The position numbers and the translations under genes are program-made. From contig JABYQU010000014.1 of the NCBI GenBank assembly GCA_022264855.1, positions 558,001 through 622,000 of the forward strand: 64,000 bases of DNA, given 5' to 3'. Below the pieces are notes generated by a model that was not told the DNA's origin, made no database searches, and worked only from the letters and a program-made list of their open reading frames with translations. How positions within the stretch are numbered: the stretch's first letter is position 1; each line of letters begins with the position of its first letter. Below are positions 41,201 to 49,937 of the stretch, in pieces. Source of the stretch: Lenzites betulinus. Lineage: Eukaryota; Basidiomycota; Agaricomycetes; Polyporales; Polyporaceae.

Positions 41201-42616
41201 CAAGTACTCAATTGTTTGTCTCATAAACTTATGGAATACTTGCGCATCGGCGCGCCCATCGTATGCTTCTGGCTTCTCAGGCTTCAGTCGAAGCTTCTTC
41301 TTCTTGCTTTTCGAGTGCATGGCTGATGCATCCTTATCAGATGAATCACTACTACTGTCGTCTTTACGACGAGATCGGCGGGCCCGGGTGGGGCATCCCG
41401 TTTCTGAGGACCGCGAACTCGATGTGCTCGAGCTCGAGCTACCTGATGAGCCCGATCCTGGGCTTCCTCCGCCAATGAGTTCTTCGAATGCACGACCCAG
41501 GTAGCTTCCAGGCGCCAGCTGCGTTACTGGTCGCAAGGATGACCGGCGAGGAGCCTTCGTATGCTCATTAATCCGGTGGGTAGGATCGCGAGCAGCAGCC
41601 GTCTCAACGGCCTCATCTCCGGATGAGTTTATGCGGGCCCGCGCCGTCTTCTTTTGTTTGTTTCTCGGCTTGGTCACAACACCCTCGGTGTCGAGAGTTT
41701 GCTTGCGCAAGGCATCGAGCTCCTGCTGCAGTCGTTTTATCTGCTGCATTAGCGCAGCGCTTGACGAGCCCCCTGTCGGTTCGGCACCTTTCCGAGTCCT
41801 CCAGTAATCCAGCATTTCATGCTGCTCGTCACTGTCATAGTCATCCACAATGCTATTATGTGATGTTCTTCCCGGGGAGTACCGGCCAAGCTCACGCTGC
41901 TGAGCCTCGGGATCTAGCTCATGCTCAGGTATATTGATCCCGCCCCAGTTCCGTGCATCAATAGTCTTGCCCTTCGGCATTGGTTTGGAGGGGCCTTCAC
42001 CCCGCGAAGTGGTGCTTTCGGAACTGATACGGTTGATAGCGTTGAGGCTCGTCGCCGCGCGACGAGCTATCCATTCGCGCTCTGACTGCGCGAGCCGTTC
42101 TTCCGCCTTATGCACAGTGGCCTGCTGTGCTGTAGAGAGACGGGGGTGCTGTCTAGGAGGGACATCACGCGGGAGGGGCATCGAGCCCGTGCTTCGAGTG
42201 CGGCGGCGGCGGACAACAGGGGTCCACGGCCCATTCTCATCTTCATCAGTGACGTCCTCGACGGTCACCGGGTGACGACCGACAGGCTCTGTAGCTGTGC
42301 CTTCGGTCTCGGGGGGAGGTGTATCATAATGAGATATATTGTTGGCTTCTGAGCCAAAGGTCTCCGCTCCCGCGTTGAACGACGGGGACGGGCTTCTCGA
42401 GGCGACGACCTGACTATAAGTCAGGCCGGGACGACGCTCGGCGCCGAGACGAGGGCTCTCGGGAGTGACAACGCTGGTCAAGGGGCTAGATCCAGCGGGG
42501 GCATCAGAGCTCAGGCTGTGAGAGTTAAGATGCTCACCGGGTATGTCCTCAGTCGTCGGCGTGGTAACAGGCGGTGAAGCCGCTCGAGGGCGTCGCAGGT
42601 TGTATCGAGAAGACAT
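34919..42616 (-). CDS. Gag-pol polyprotein of element 2
   Basis: A 2565-codon frame with the same domain order as the copy at 26352-34049: Gag, CCHC knuckle, protease (DSG), reverse transcriptase (YLDD), RNase H, H2C2-DDE integrase and chromodomain-like tail. All motifs are intact. I noticed only three residue differences from the other copy, all in the N-terminal third (R/H and H/R near residues 172-182, R/I near residue 328). The nested insertion lies 3' of this frame, so the polyprotein may still be expressible from the 5' LTR at 42755-43044. The normal 3' LTR end is now 8.8 kb further away, so a full genomic transcript would have to cross element 1. Confidence 0.93.
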   Translation of the reverse strand: MSSRYNLRRPRAASPPVTTPTTEDIPGEHLNSHSLSSDAPAGSSPLTSVVTPESPRLGAERRPGLTYSQVVASRSPSPSFNAGAETFGSEANNISHYDTPPPETEGTATEPVGRHPVTVEDVTDEDENGPWTPVVRRRRTRSTGSMPLPRDVPPRQHPRLSTAQQATVHKAEERLAQSEREWIARRAATSLNAINRISSESTTSRGEGPSKPMPKGKTIDARNWGGINIPEHELDPEAQQRELGRYSPGRTSHNSIVDDYDSDEQHEMLDYWRTRKGAEPTGGSSSAALMQQIKRLQQELDALRKQTLDTEGVVTKPRNKQKKTARARINSSGDEAVETAAARDPTHRINEHTKAPRRSSLRPVTQLAPGSYLGRAFEELIGGGSPGSGSSGSSSSSTSSSRSSETGCPTRARRSRRKDDSSSDSSDKDASAMHSKSKKKKLRLKPEKPEAYDGRADAQVFHKFMRQTIEYLSAFDVERNMLVSQASNFLKGDAYKFWVTSVESKAPRTWTLRRFFIELFNYCFPVDYRLQMREKLRTSSQRGRTVREYVHELESLFLMVGFVSDTEKVDKLWHGLNVSIQKELWKRELTPTSSSWEQVREAAELIEIADRVGQRLGNGGREPFSGYDRRNETTRSNNPRTREQRDNRRNLSPRTGRFSKPTATGSSGSNVDRRPRQDGRTFRTNDRSHGPGNGRSDGTSTVTSALSKEEKNDLAAAGKCFTCKKAGHYQRDCPTRSRVKSDKPGKPPGLTSYHMSVGRPDSAEELRALAEGTETTAGIDLFAIPYDVAPSEDEGDSDWDMDTPNPLALSLGDDERFGYIPVRIEFPATIAEGRERTALGDLYAQRAEEVLNRCGPYCCAEAHFDGEDTYDANVYRTAPLLHVIMHYRFDTLIESSRLKDPDFDLPRWYRQVVVHSFAPDHQPCYLSTHGEKMGNALAIGARRTLETVFPWPEGSCADVLRFTCVQRGGLVRVFDMYLSLAIDIPCHMLENIALDLPNYYAVHVRRYFRRPLFSLDDLCKELESIFSEADDVNDPVVCLELNAVGRMSAHEPTDRLVAIQRNAATARDFTRLIPEPVVVMVHINGHPARALLDSGSLSDFMSAKLAHQLGVPTFELEKPLPVHLAVQGSRAKINYGCRTILEYQRIKSERYFDVVNLLHYDLILGTPFLFQHKVAFSFNPTTIVVGSTKALPIEGKSVRVLQSHAAEILEDRLESARQDLREYAAPICKEASDSPLPPLRAINHRIPLIDEDKVYSWRPSKCPDALRPLWVEKRDAYLKSGRWRMTSARNTSPMLLLKKPRTGVKGIPPRLRVVCDLRERNANTKKVTSPLPDMEGILRRIARHPYRSLIDGKDAYEQIRVEPDHVQRTAMTTPDGNVVSLVLQQGDCNVVATYQSLMNHIFGPYIGVFLDVYLDDIAIYSDTLNDHVKHVHTVIDILRREQLYLSASKLHFLCREMKVLGRIVDDAGIRMDPDKVDSVTNWKVPTSKELLRGFLGSVGYLADDIATIRIPMGILTALTGTEVSFNWDFTHQRAFDEIRRLVQAHRDHHRVPLDYSPSAPPIWLVTDGSHGGIAGVVTQGDDFRRGRVAAFFSAKLSSAQMNYPVHEIEMLAGVEAMRRHRDILLGCAFTWVTDHKGLVHLLSQRNLSGRQARWLEHISEFNFRIEHVPGVENVLADALSRIYSNDQPGTVRAASEYAVYDEDEDLPMLLESHAISVPVLVEGEGRATADVSMAITHQHNPSSSQNRKRRTRRSEIASAETGRPETAAEFSKRVRLVLRGPRPRERAEGAGTSTIAPQRAQASPELASQELVSNGNAPDQPTDIPQQPEGEPDRPADPSQRPEGEPYKSYHKTPLQEPIIEHLAGSSNEIHLLDEIRHRYSEDAFFADIVKNPKQHKNFRVSDGLVVLKERERELLCIPGVIVNGRNAREIIISHAHSLLAHLGSHKTSSLLRDHVWWKTLLPDVQKYCDTCMTCRRSKPANQKPYGLLNPLPVPSTPWEAVGIDFVGPLPPSKNRDGTFDAITTIIDLLTGMVHLVPSRTDYRARDVAELVFSEIYKHHGLPKAIISDRDVLFTSTFWTHLHRLIGVELRMSSAYHPESDGSTERANRTISQMLRQCVGPAQRDWVSKLPAIEFAINMARSDSTGYAPFFLNTGRMPRPMIWDHASSDEYPGVRVYAQKVKSAVMAAHDSLIAARVKHTRDANRRRRPAPFTEGDLVYVSMKNISIPKGLARKLAPKYVGPYRIIRDFGNSSFRIELPPSLHRRGIHDVFHASLLRVHEPNDDRLFPGRLDTQILELEDRDNEWAISKILTHHGDGPRALFEAEWKSGDRTWVPLSAVAHLEVLKLYLEAQGVDQVEDLPSGTGNPPDDPQIFVGMIDLILEELARLDGDIKEEAVVSSSTLRASTRLRTSLDPAPTLSLPRSPASSYPPSILSVPSSHPRHPSRLLRDVNARAAQSETRCPAGWIQHRLGDRGHPRYGPRGRQYLSVYPRTSQTYARDGRSSPSTHLRPHRVPHTIGLYAVPDTLEAGRLGLLRAGSVARGRLQGGPPSIHIPGPGATSTRGR

Positions 42617-42754
42617 AGTGTTGTGGTTGTGGGAAGGACTGGTCGGTCGCCGTGAGGATGTTCGAGTTGATCAGACTCGAGGGAGGCCCAGACGGTTGAC
42701 CAGAGAGTAGAGAGTAAAGCGAGGTGTAGTCGATAGACTGTGCTGTCAAAAAGA

Positions 42755-43044
42755 TGTCGTGTTCGCGGATCGGCTAGCGCTCCGGTGGCGCGACACGAGA
42801 GAGAAGAGGTTCGAGCGAGGAAATGACAGGTCTAAGGTCTGTCGATTGCTAGAACACTGAGGTTGTCGCTTTACAACCAGAAGCCTTATATACTATCTGA
42901 GAGGTCACGGGGCTGCTGACTAACGAGTGTCGGGGGTAAGGTAAGAGAACGAGTAAGAACGGGGTAAGGAGCGTAGTAGGTCGGTTTGTAAGTAGGATAA
43001 GTAGTCGGTGAGATAGGAACCGGGTTTCTGATCGAGTCGTTACA
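42755..43044 (-). repeat. 5' LTR of element 2
   Basis: 290 bp. On the plus strand it begins TGTCGTGTTCGCGG, where the other end of the element has TGTCGCGTTCGCGG. Otherwise identical to the other three LTRs. Confidence 0.9.
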
Positions 43045-43049
43045 ACGCC
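43045..43049. repeat. Target-site duplication ACGCC (right) of gypsy element 2
   Basis: Second ACGCC, matching 25139-25143. The host duplicated segment resumes here (CCGCGGCCTGCGCGG). Confidence 0.85.
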
Positions 43050-44305
43050 CCGCGGCCTGCGCGGCGGGGTCACCGGAGACGCGGAGATGGGGCTGCATAT
43101 ATGCATACCTACCGTTAGCAGTGCGCAGATGATCTCAGAAGAGCCTCCCTGAGCCCGGGCCACAGGCCACAGGCCCCCAGCCACGATGGATCGCAATCGG
43201 CGCGCAGACGTGCTCGCACTCCCGTCCTACCTTGCGCGCGCGCATGCTCACACCGATCGCTGCGCTGCAACGTCGACGCATCTCACGCGCCGCACGCGCG
43301 GCAGCACCTGCGCTACCCGACGGCGCGGGGGAGGCCATGCGGCCGTCTCGTCTGTCGTCGTTACGGCAATCGAGCCCCCTCATTGCGCAAGCCAGGCGCG
43401 CGTGACGGCCGCGAGTGAGGGCGATCGGCGGGGAGAAATATCCAGGAGAGGGGGCGTGCCGCGTTCCAAGCCCAAGTCCGCGGTTGGGCTGAGCGGCACT
43501 GCAGGGGGGCATGTTCGGATGCTGGTGGGAGGCAGATATCGGGTTCGTCAGTCGGCATGTTCAGATGCCAGGACTTGGAGCTGTGGTTCGCTCGTCGGCT
43601 ATGCGCGATGTTGCCTGCGACCGCGAAGTAGCGAGCTGCGAGACGCCATATGCCGCGATTTCGGTGGGCGATGCGAGCGGGAGACGTCGCGCGGGCGCAC
43701 GCGCTGCGGAGAATGTGCACCCGTCGCGGATCCGAGGAAGCAGGGCGACGACCATACCGGAGGGACTGTGCGGAGCCCCAGCTCGCCCAGCGCGGCGCCG
43801 CGCACAGTACTGGATACTGAAGTGAGAAGCCTGAGACCGTCGGCGGGCGACCAGTCGAGCGCTGCTGCTCGGGACCCGTCGCCCAGCCGCGCATGAGAAG
43901 GCCGGTGCGAATGGAACGCGGCGTGTCGTGCTTCCTCCCGGCCGGAGGGCTTGAGTCCAGAATGGCTACGTACTTGGTCCAGGGACGCGAGGCACGATGC
44001 AGATGTGCAGCGGACATCATTTATAGTAGTAGGTGCGGGGACGTCCACGCGTCCGTCGAAGACGCACACCTGTATACCGACCGGAACCAGAAGCGCACTG
44101 GATTGAGTGCGGGAGAGTGAATAGCGGGTGGGGGGACGCGCGCGGGCCGGGCGGGATGCTTGAAGAGTGAATGCGAGGAGAAGTACTTGGAAGGCCGGCG
44201 GGCGCTGCGCTGTGCAGCCGTCGCCGCATGCGCAACGTTCACGCGTTCACGTCCATGATTAGGGCAGCACGCTGTCTGCCAACTTCCGTGGCCAGCCAGG
44301 GGCGC
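43045..44305 (+). repeat. Duplicated segment copy A, right part
   Basis: Closely similar to 51447-52180 and then 54139-54592, with many point changes and small indels. Shared blocks include GCGGGGTCACCGGAGACGCG, ATGGATCGCAATCGGCGCGC and the end CCGTGGCCAGCCAGGGG. No coding function is evident; frames on both strands are broken between the copies. Together with 24806-25143 it makes a unit of about 1.6 kb. Confidence 0.8.
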
Positions 44306-44559
44306 GTATAGATCATCATGTGCTGGCAGTTGATGAGCCGCCCAGGAGTGGTCCTGACTGGCCGTCGTACCAGGTCGTTGAAGCCACGAGCCCTGGTTGC
44401 ATACATGTGAAAGGCAACGTATATGATTGCGTCAAGAGAGAACATAACAACGATTACATGAGTTTACGCCAACTGTTACAATTCGGGACACTGTATGTTA
44501 CCGTTAGCGCAGTGGTCTACATGCAATATTAATGGAATTGACGTTACACTTACCGGCCG

Positions 44560-45043
44560 TTATGCGCGATCGATGAAAGTGACCGTCTCGCCGGGGAAGA
44601 ATACGCAATTCTTGCGATCGAACAAGTTTAGCTCGTCGAGGTAAACGGTACTCTTGTACTCCTCGCTAGCGAACACTTCGAAGATGTCCTCGTAACATCT
44701 AGCTTCAAAGACCGCGATGCCGATGCGATCTCCGGGGGAACAGTAGCCGTGGACAGAAAGACCAGCGTCGAACACGTTGGTATAATGGTGCTGTGGCGTA
44801 AGGTGAATGTAAGCTAGAGGCCACGCGGCCGAGTGAGAAGAGGAGTGCACATACTTGCTCGTACTTTGTAATGTTCTTCTTCACGATCTCTAGGTTGGAG
44901 AACATGGGTCCGTGAACATCACGCCAGTAGGCAAAGAAGTCCTCCATGGACATTCCCGGCTTCTTGCACAGCCAGCCGACGATGCGGACTGTCTTTGCAG
45001 GTTGTGCGGGGGCGGAGGAAGAGGTGGATGTAGTAGTGCTCAT
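44560..45043 (-). CDS. EthD-domain (dimeric alpha-beta barrel) protein
   Basis: Two exons, 45043-44855 and 44790-44560, join in phase (63 codons plus 76 and stop) to give 139 residues. The intron (44854-44791) has GTATGT and CACAG borders. After a short Ser/Thr/Ala leader the sequence reads VRIVGWLCKKPGMSMEDFFAYWRDVHGP, the hallmark of the EthD family (PF07110). The second exon supplies the middle and last strands (GDRIGIAVFEARCYEDIFEVF, ending FFPGETVTFIDRA). EthD proteins are small ferredoxin-like dimers associated with oxidation or cyclisation of aromatic or polyketide compounds; the substrate here is unknown. It stands alone, with no biosynthetic cluster visible. Confidence 0.85.
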
Positions 45044-45083
45044 GTTGGCTGGGTGGTGAACGTGAGACGCGATGCCAGGGAAC

Positions 45084-45091
45084 ATTATATA
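45084..45091 (-). promoter_or_regulatory. TATA-like box of the EthD gene
   Basis: The minus strand reads TATATAAT about 45 bp upstream of the start codon at 45043. Confidence 0.45.
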
Positions 45092-48000
45092 GCTTGTGGC
45101 CACCAGGAGGTCAGCGGCTGAAAAAGGCGAACGTGAGCTGGATAATCATACTGGATGATTGCGGGAAATCGAAGTGGCCAAGGCCCCGCCGCCCCGACTA
45201 GTGAAACCGGGTATACGTGCTAAAGCTGCGATGAATCGAAATGATCTTCCTGGGCGCGGATAGGCACACAAATGGTGACCGTGACGACTGTCGTTGCGGG
45301 GGATGCTGGCTTAGGTCCGCTGAATAGGAAAGTCAAATAGACGTAGAGAGAGTTTCAATGTCTTCCGGGGTATACACGGTGTGGGCCAGAAGCTTGCTCG
45401 CCGCTGCTGACGGACGCCAACATGACTTCGTGGGAGTCGGTAGGACTATGAGGGTGCAGCAGACGGACTGCGAAGGCCAATCCCCGTTTCGCTGCGCCGA
45501 GGAGGTGTGCGCTGGGTGAGCGCGGCGGAGTATGGCGAGTGTCACAGATCGACCGGAGATTCGTTCAGAGCACATTTGTTTCGCGGTTGCCACGTTTACG
45601 ATACACCTCTGCTAGTACCTCACCTGTGGCGGGAAAGTGTGGCTCGTGACACGAGGGTACTATCCTCCGCCGGGCCCCTGGATTTGACATCAGGACACCT
45701 CTGAAACCGTTTCGGGGTACGGTCAAGTACGATGCTGCTCACCATCTGCGCGCAGAGCAGGGGCTGGCCCGGCGCACGCGAAGGCGCGAAGGCGATCTTC
45801 GCAGCTCGTTGGGGGCGCAGGTGCAGACCAGCGTCGGGGCGCGTCGGAGGAAGGCTCGCAGGACGTGTGGCGGGCGACGCACGTGGCGCAGTGTGGCCGC
45901 CCTGAGCCGTTCTCTCCGCCGCCCTTCAAAGCTTCACGTGCACGCCGTCCGCGCGATAACGCTTGCCCCGCCCGACTGCCCGACTGCCTCTTCCCGCCAA
46001 AGACTGTCCGCCGTCAACATGCCCTGCGCCCGCTTCTCGCTCTCTCTCCCCTGTTTTCCCATCTGCCGCTCTGTCCCGAACTGCCGCTACCGGACTACCG
46101 CTAGCCTCTCCCGCGCCGTCGCTCTCGCTCGGAGCAGTCCCTGGTGCACTCGACGCAAAGCTTGTCTCTTGCTGCTGCAACGCGCACGCAGCCGTATGCA
46201 TCTACTCACAAGTCCCGTAGTGGAGCCTAAGTACTGACGCCCGCACTCTAGCGCGCGCGCCTACTCGCCTTCCTCACAGCCACTGCCGTCCTCCCTCCCT
46301 GCGCAAGCTTGCGCACCAGTCCTCTCTTCGTCTCCGCGCTGTCGGTTCCTCTCCCGGCACTGCCTGCGCAAACGCACAAGCGGAGTGTGCGACGGATCCA
46401 CTCGGATGTTCTGTACATGCCCCACATCAGCGCTGTCCAGGACGCCGTCCAAAGCACACGAAACCTCACCGTATAAGCGACGCAAAGAATGCGATCCAGG
46501 GCGGATGCGCACGATGCGCACGGACAAGCATCAGCAGGGAACGAGACGAATAGGCATGCGCACGCGACGACTGAGCCCCCAGCCCAGATGGGCTCGATGC
46601 GCGCACGCGGGCGTTGATGGAAGACAATGTAGGAGCGATGCAGAACGCCGTTTGCCCGTCCACCCTTTATAGCTCACGCCATCCCCTCCAGATCGTCTCT
46701 CGCCCAATACAGAACGCGTAAGCAGGCGGAAGCGGTCCCCGACGCAGCACCTTCCTCCCGCGCATCCGCCGACGCGTGTCCGTGTCCCCCGAAACACAAC
46801 TCCATACGCGATGTCGCGCACGCGCCCAGTCCACCCTCAAACAACACCGACTCCCGCCGTCGCTTCCCTCGCTCTCGAACGACGTCGGCTGCACACAAAG
46901 AATGGCACACAGCGCGCGGTCGATTTGCCCCTCCCCCCTCGTATTGCGCGTGTGCGTTAGCGTGAACAGTATGTTTGTGCTCAGCGAGTTACGGGGCGAT
47001 CCGCGAAGAAATCATTGCTGACATGTTCGCGCGTTTTGCAGGGGTGCATAGCGCAGAATGCCCATTCCGGGGCGAGTTCGTCGCCGCCTCGCGCGATGCT
47101 CCGCGAGCGCACTCCCGTGGACGATGCACGACTGCGCCGTCGGTCTCAGCGCGATCCGGGTGGGTCGCTGTATGGTCGGTTTCATGCATTCTCGTGGGTG
47201 GCGGACTTGGCATGCTGACCGCATTTCGCCCAGGCCCTCGCGCGTCCCGTACGTCCACATGCGCACTCCTATGTACATGGGCAATACACGAACACACGCG
47301 CAGCACGATACGGCGACACCGAAGGTCGTCACCACCTCGCATACTAGTATTTTCATGCCTGCAGCAAGAGTGGTGCCCGTCCCGGGACGCGTTCGCATCG
47401 CCATAACGCACGCGCATTCGCATGAACGGCACGAGCACGCGCACCCGTTCGCAGCGCGACGCGCGCAAGACGACTCGGCGACCGCTCCATGCCATGCAAT
47501 TCCACGGCCACCCAGCATGGCGTGATCGCCGCCGCCCGCCGCCTGCCCACGCATCCACACCCGACGCCGTCCCACAGGCGCGTCCCCGCATGCAACAGGA
47601 ACAGGCACATGCCCAGCGCGTGCGCGGCCAGTGCGACAAGAACCCGAGTCCGCGCCCGCCCCGCGCGCCCGGCCCCCGCCGCCCGACTGAATCGCGTCCG
47701 CGCCGACGAGCGCGACGCACCTTAGTAAGTCACATTGTTGCCCCGTATGCGCTGTGCTCACGCGTTTAGAAACCAGATCGTCGTGCGGTCTCGTTGTGCA
47801 TAGGGAACTGCTCCCGCGCGTGCCCTGCTGTTCCCCCTTGGCCCTCCCTAGGCTCCCTCGCGTGATGCGCCCCGACACACGCCGACGATACTCAGGGCGT
47901 CCCCCGACTCCCTCGGGTGTCCCCCGGCCTCCCCCGGCTGCGCCCTCGCTCGCATCTCGGCAAGTGCGCTCCCACACATAAGTTTGTACATACTCTCACA

Positions 48001-49168
48001 AAACACGACAGGATAACTGCCCGCGACGGCCGCGCACCCCGAACGCAACCCCAAGTGCCATTGGGAGGCACCCCAGAACAGGCGGGCCGCACACGGAGAG
48101 CCGGAGACGATCGCGCACCCCGTTTCACGCCCGGCGCGTGCGTCTCGGCACGCACGTCCGCTTGCGCATCCAGGGTCGACGGACTCGGAATGTACGGTGT
48201 CATTCGAGGCTGCGCCGCTTTACCAGTGCGCCGCCCCGCCGTGCGCGAACCACGAAGGCCCAGCGCGCCGACACGGACTCAATCAGTCACAGGTGCCGAG
48301 GATGGCGAGCGAACACCTCGGTGGGACCACTGGGCGCGGCGCGGAAGCTTCGGGGCGGATATGTGAAACGGCGGGTCTCACTCGCTTTCCACGGGATGGA
48401 CGCCGCCAGTCGTGTATGGGTGATATACGTGCTAACTCCATTTTCCTGTCTCGGCAGCGGTACCTGGCTCGTATCCGTATCGTCGAACGATGCGCAGACC
48501 GGACGGCGCCGCGGCGACCGTACACTTGGACGATCAATAGCTGTGCCCGCCCCAGAGGGAGCGCTGCGCGCTCGTGCAAAGGACTGCCGGTCCGTTCGAG
48601 TGCACGCCCGCACAAGTGGCAGTGACATGGTAAGCTGTATCATACACGCAAAGTCCTCACGCTCCCACTAATGCATTTCCAGATGTTTTTCTGCAAGCGA
48701 TGTCGACGGTCCGAGGCCGTCGCGTACAAGTCAGGGTCGATATGGCGTCGGTTCGCGGAGCCACTTCGAGCATGTTCTACTGTGCCGGGCCAATGTAACA
48801 AATGTCCTCCGCCCTGCGCCGCATGCTCTCGCGCGTGATCCAAGTGTGCGCAAGACTCAGCGGCCCCGCCACTCGACCGCGCTCAATTTGTACGTGCAGG
48901 TATCCGTTACGCGTGATGAGCAGACTGATAACTAACTACGCGTACATTTCTAAGCCTAGTCCTCCGTACGCGCGAACGCAAAGTCTCCGGCGGTCGCAGA
49001 TACGCGGCAAGAGCGCCGTCGATTAATTGCGGAGCATTGAAGCGCGAAACGCGATACTACCACGGAACGGCAATAGATACACGACAAGCTCTTGTCCTGG
49101 CTTGCCAAGGTTCCCTCCCACCGCACTCGCCCGCACACGCCACCTCCCTCGCACCCTCTCTGACCAAC
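45092..49168. other. Long GC-rich interval, no gene supported
   Basis: Many overlapping frames occur on both strands (the longest 321 codons on minus, 47012-47977), all rich in Arg, Ala and Pro, with no domain, signal peptide or coherent splicing. They look like frames that are open only because of high GC. One duplicated patch lies at 45747-45880. Confidence 0.45.
45747..45880 (+). repeat. Short duplicated patch, partner at 55183-55345
   Basis: Shared blocks GCGCGCAGAGCAGGGGCT, CACGCGAAGGCGCGAAGG and ATCTTCGCAGCTCGTTGGGG. It lies in the same order relative to the larger duplicated segments (after 44305 and after 54592), so it probably belongs to one larger, eroded segmental duplication. Confidence 0.7.
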
Positions 49169-49937
49169 ATGCCGCCAGCTCGGACGAACCGGCGACGAGG
49201 AATCGGCGAAACCCTCGGCGAGCACTACGCCACCAACCATGGGCGCGAGCGCGGCGCAGTGCGCGACGTGCTCACCAAAGGGCTCGGTAAGTGTCCGCGC
49301 ATGTCCCATGTATATTGGCGCGCAAACTGACCCCGGCCGCCACCGCGCAGTCGAGTTTGTGGAGGACCCATCTGCGGAGATGCACTGGGCGTCGACGCGC
49401 TTCCAGCAGTTCGTGTTCCTGCGCTACCGCGTCAAGCTCGTGGGGTGGCCGGACGAGATCGAGTTTGGGAACATGAGCAAGCTGCGGGAGCATCCGACGG
49501 CGAAGATCCGGACGCTGCTGCAGCGCTGGGAGGACGGGGCGATGTACTGGGAGGCGGCGACGGACGGGGAAGTGCTCGCGGCGCAGGAGAGCGTGTACAA
49601 TGCGCTGCCGGGGAAGCTGTTCCCGGCGAATGCGGAGGGACGGCACGGGCAGCGGCGCGACGTCGGGGCGCGGCGCGAGTGTCCGAAGACGAACCCGGAC
49701 GGGATGTGGGGCATGCGGCACAGGCGGGAGGGCGCGACGAGCGCGCAAGTCGTCGGGGACGAGTGGCTCAAGGGCGAGGCTAGTCGGATGTGGAGGAGAT
49801 CGAGGACACGACGGAGTGGGACCTGGAGGCGCGGCGGACGCGGCGGCTTCCGAGCGGGGAGCTCGCGGACGACCCCATCGAGTGGGATTAATCGAGTTAA
49901 CGGGAGGGTGTTCCCTCTGAACGTACTCTACTACTAG
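49169..49937 (+). CDS. Small Agaricomycete protein of unknown function, probable C-terminal frameshift
   Basis: Exon 1 (49169-49286) and exon 2 (49351-49937) join in phase across a GTAAGT/GCGCAG intron, giving 234 residues. The reading EHYATNHG...VLTKGL, then VEFVEDPSAEMHWASTRFQQFV and YRVKLVGWPDEIEFGNMSKL, matches a lineage-specific family common in Agaricomycetes; I know of no function. After GDEWLKGEASR (about 49785) the frame turns Arg/Ser-rich. The neighbouring frame from 49787 reads an acidic, family-like end (DVEEIEDTTEWD...ADDPIEWD) with a stop at 49889-49891. This suggests a 1-2 nt indel in this copy or in the sequence. Confidence 0.6.

Larger units (their letters stand above)
25144..43044 (-). 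mobile_element. Ty3/gypsy chromovirus-like element 2, split by element 1
   Basis: Its 5' LTR is 42755-43044 and its 3' LTR is 25144-25433 (290 bp each, one difference). The internal region runs 42754-34767 and, after the nested element 1, continues 25923-25434. Without the nested copy it is about 9.05 kb. It is flanked by ACGCC. It carries an intact gag-pol frame of 2565 codons and a second downstream frame that element 1 has cut in two. Its gag-pol differs from that of element 1 at only three residues noticed, so the two copies are very recent relatives. Confidence 0.9.

Noticed and set aside
47012..47977. 321-codon open frame on the minus strand
   Set aside because: Arg/Ala/Gly-rich in a very GC-rich stretch with equally long frames on the other strand; no domain, no signal and no splice context. 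Probably open by composition.
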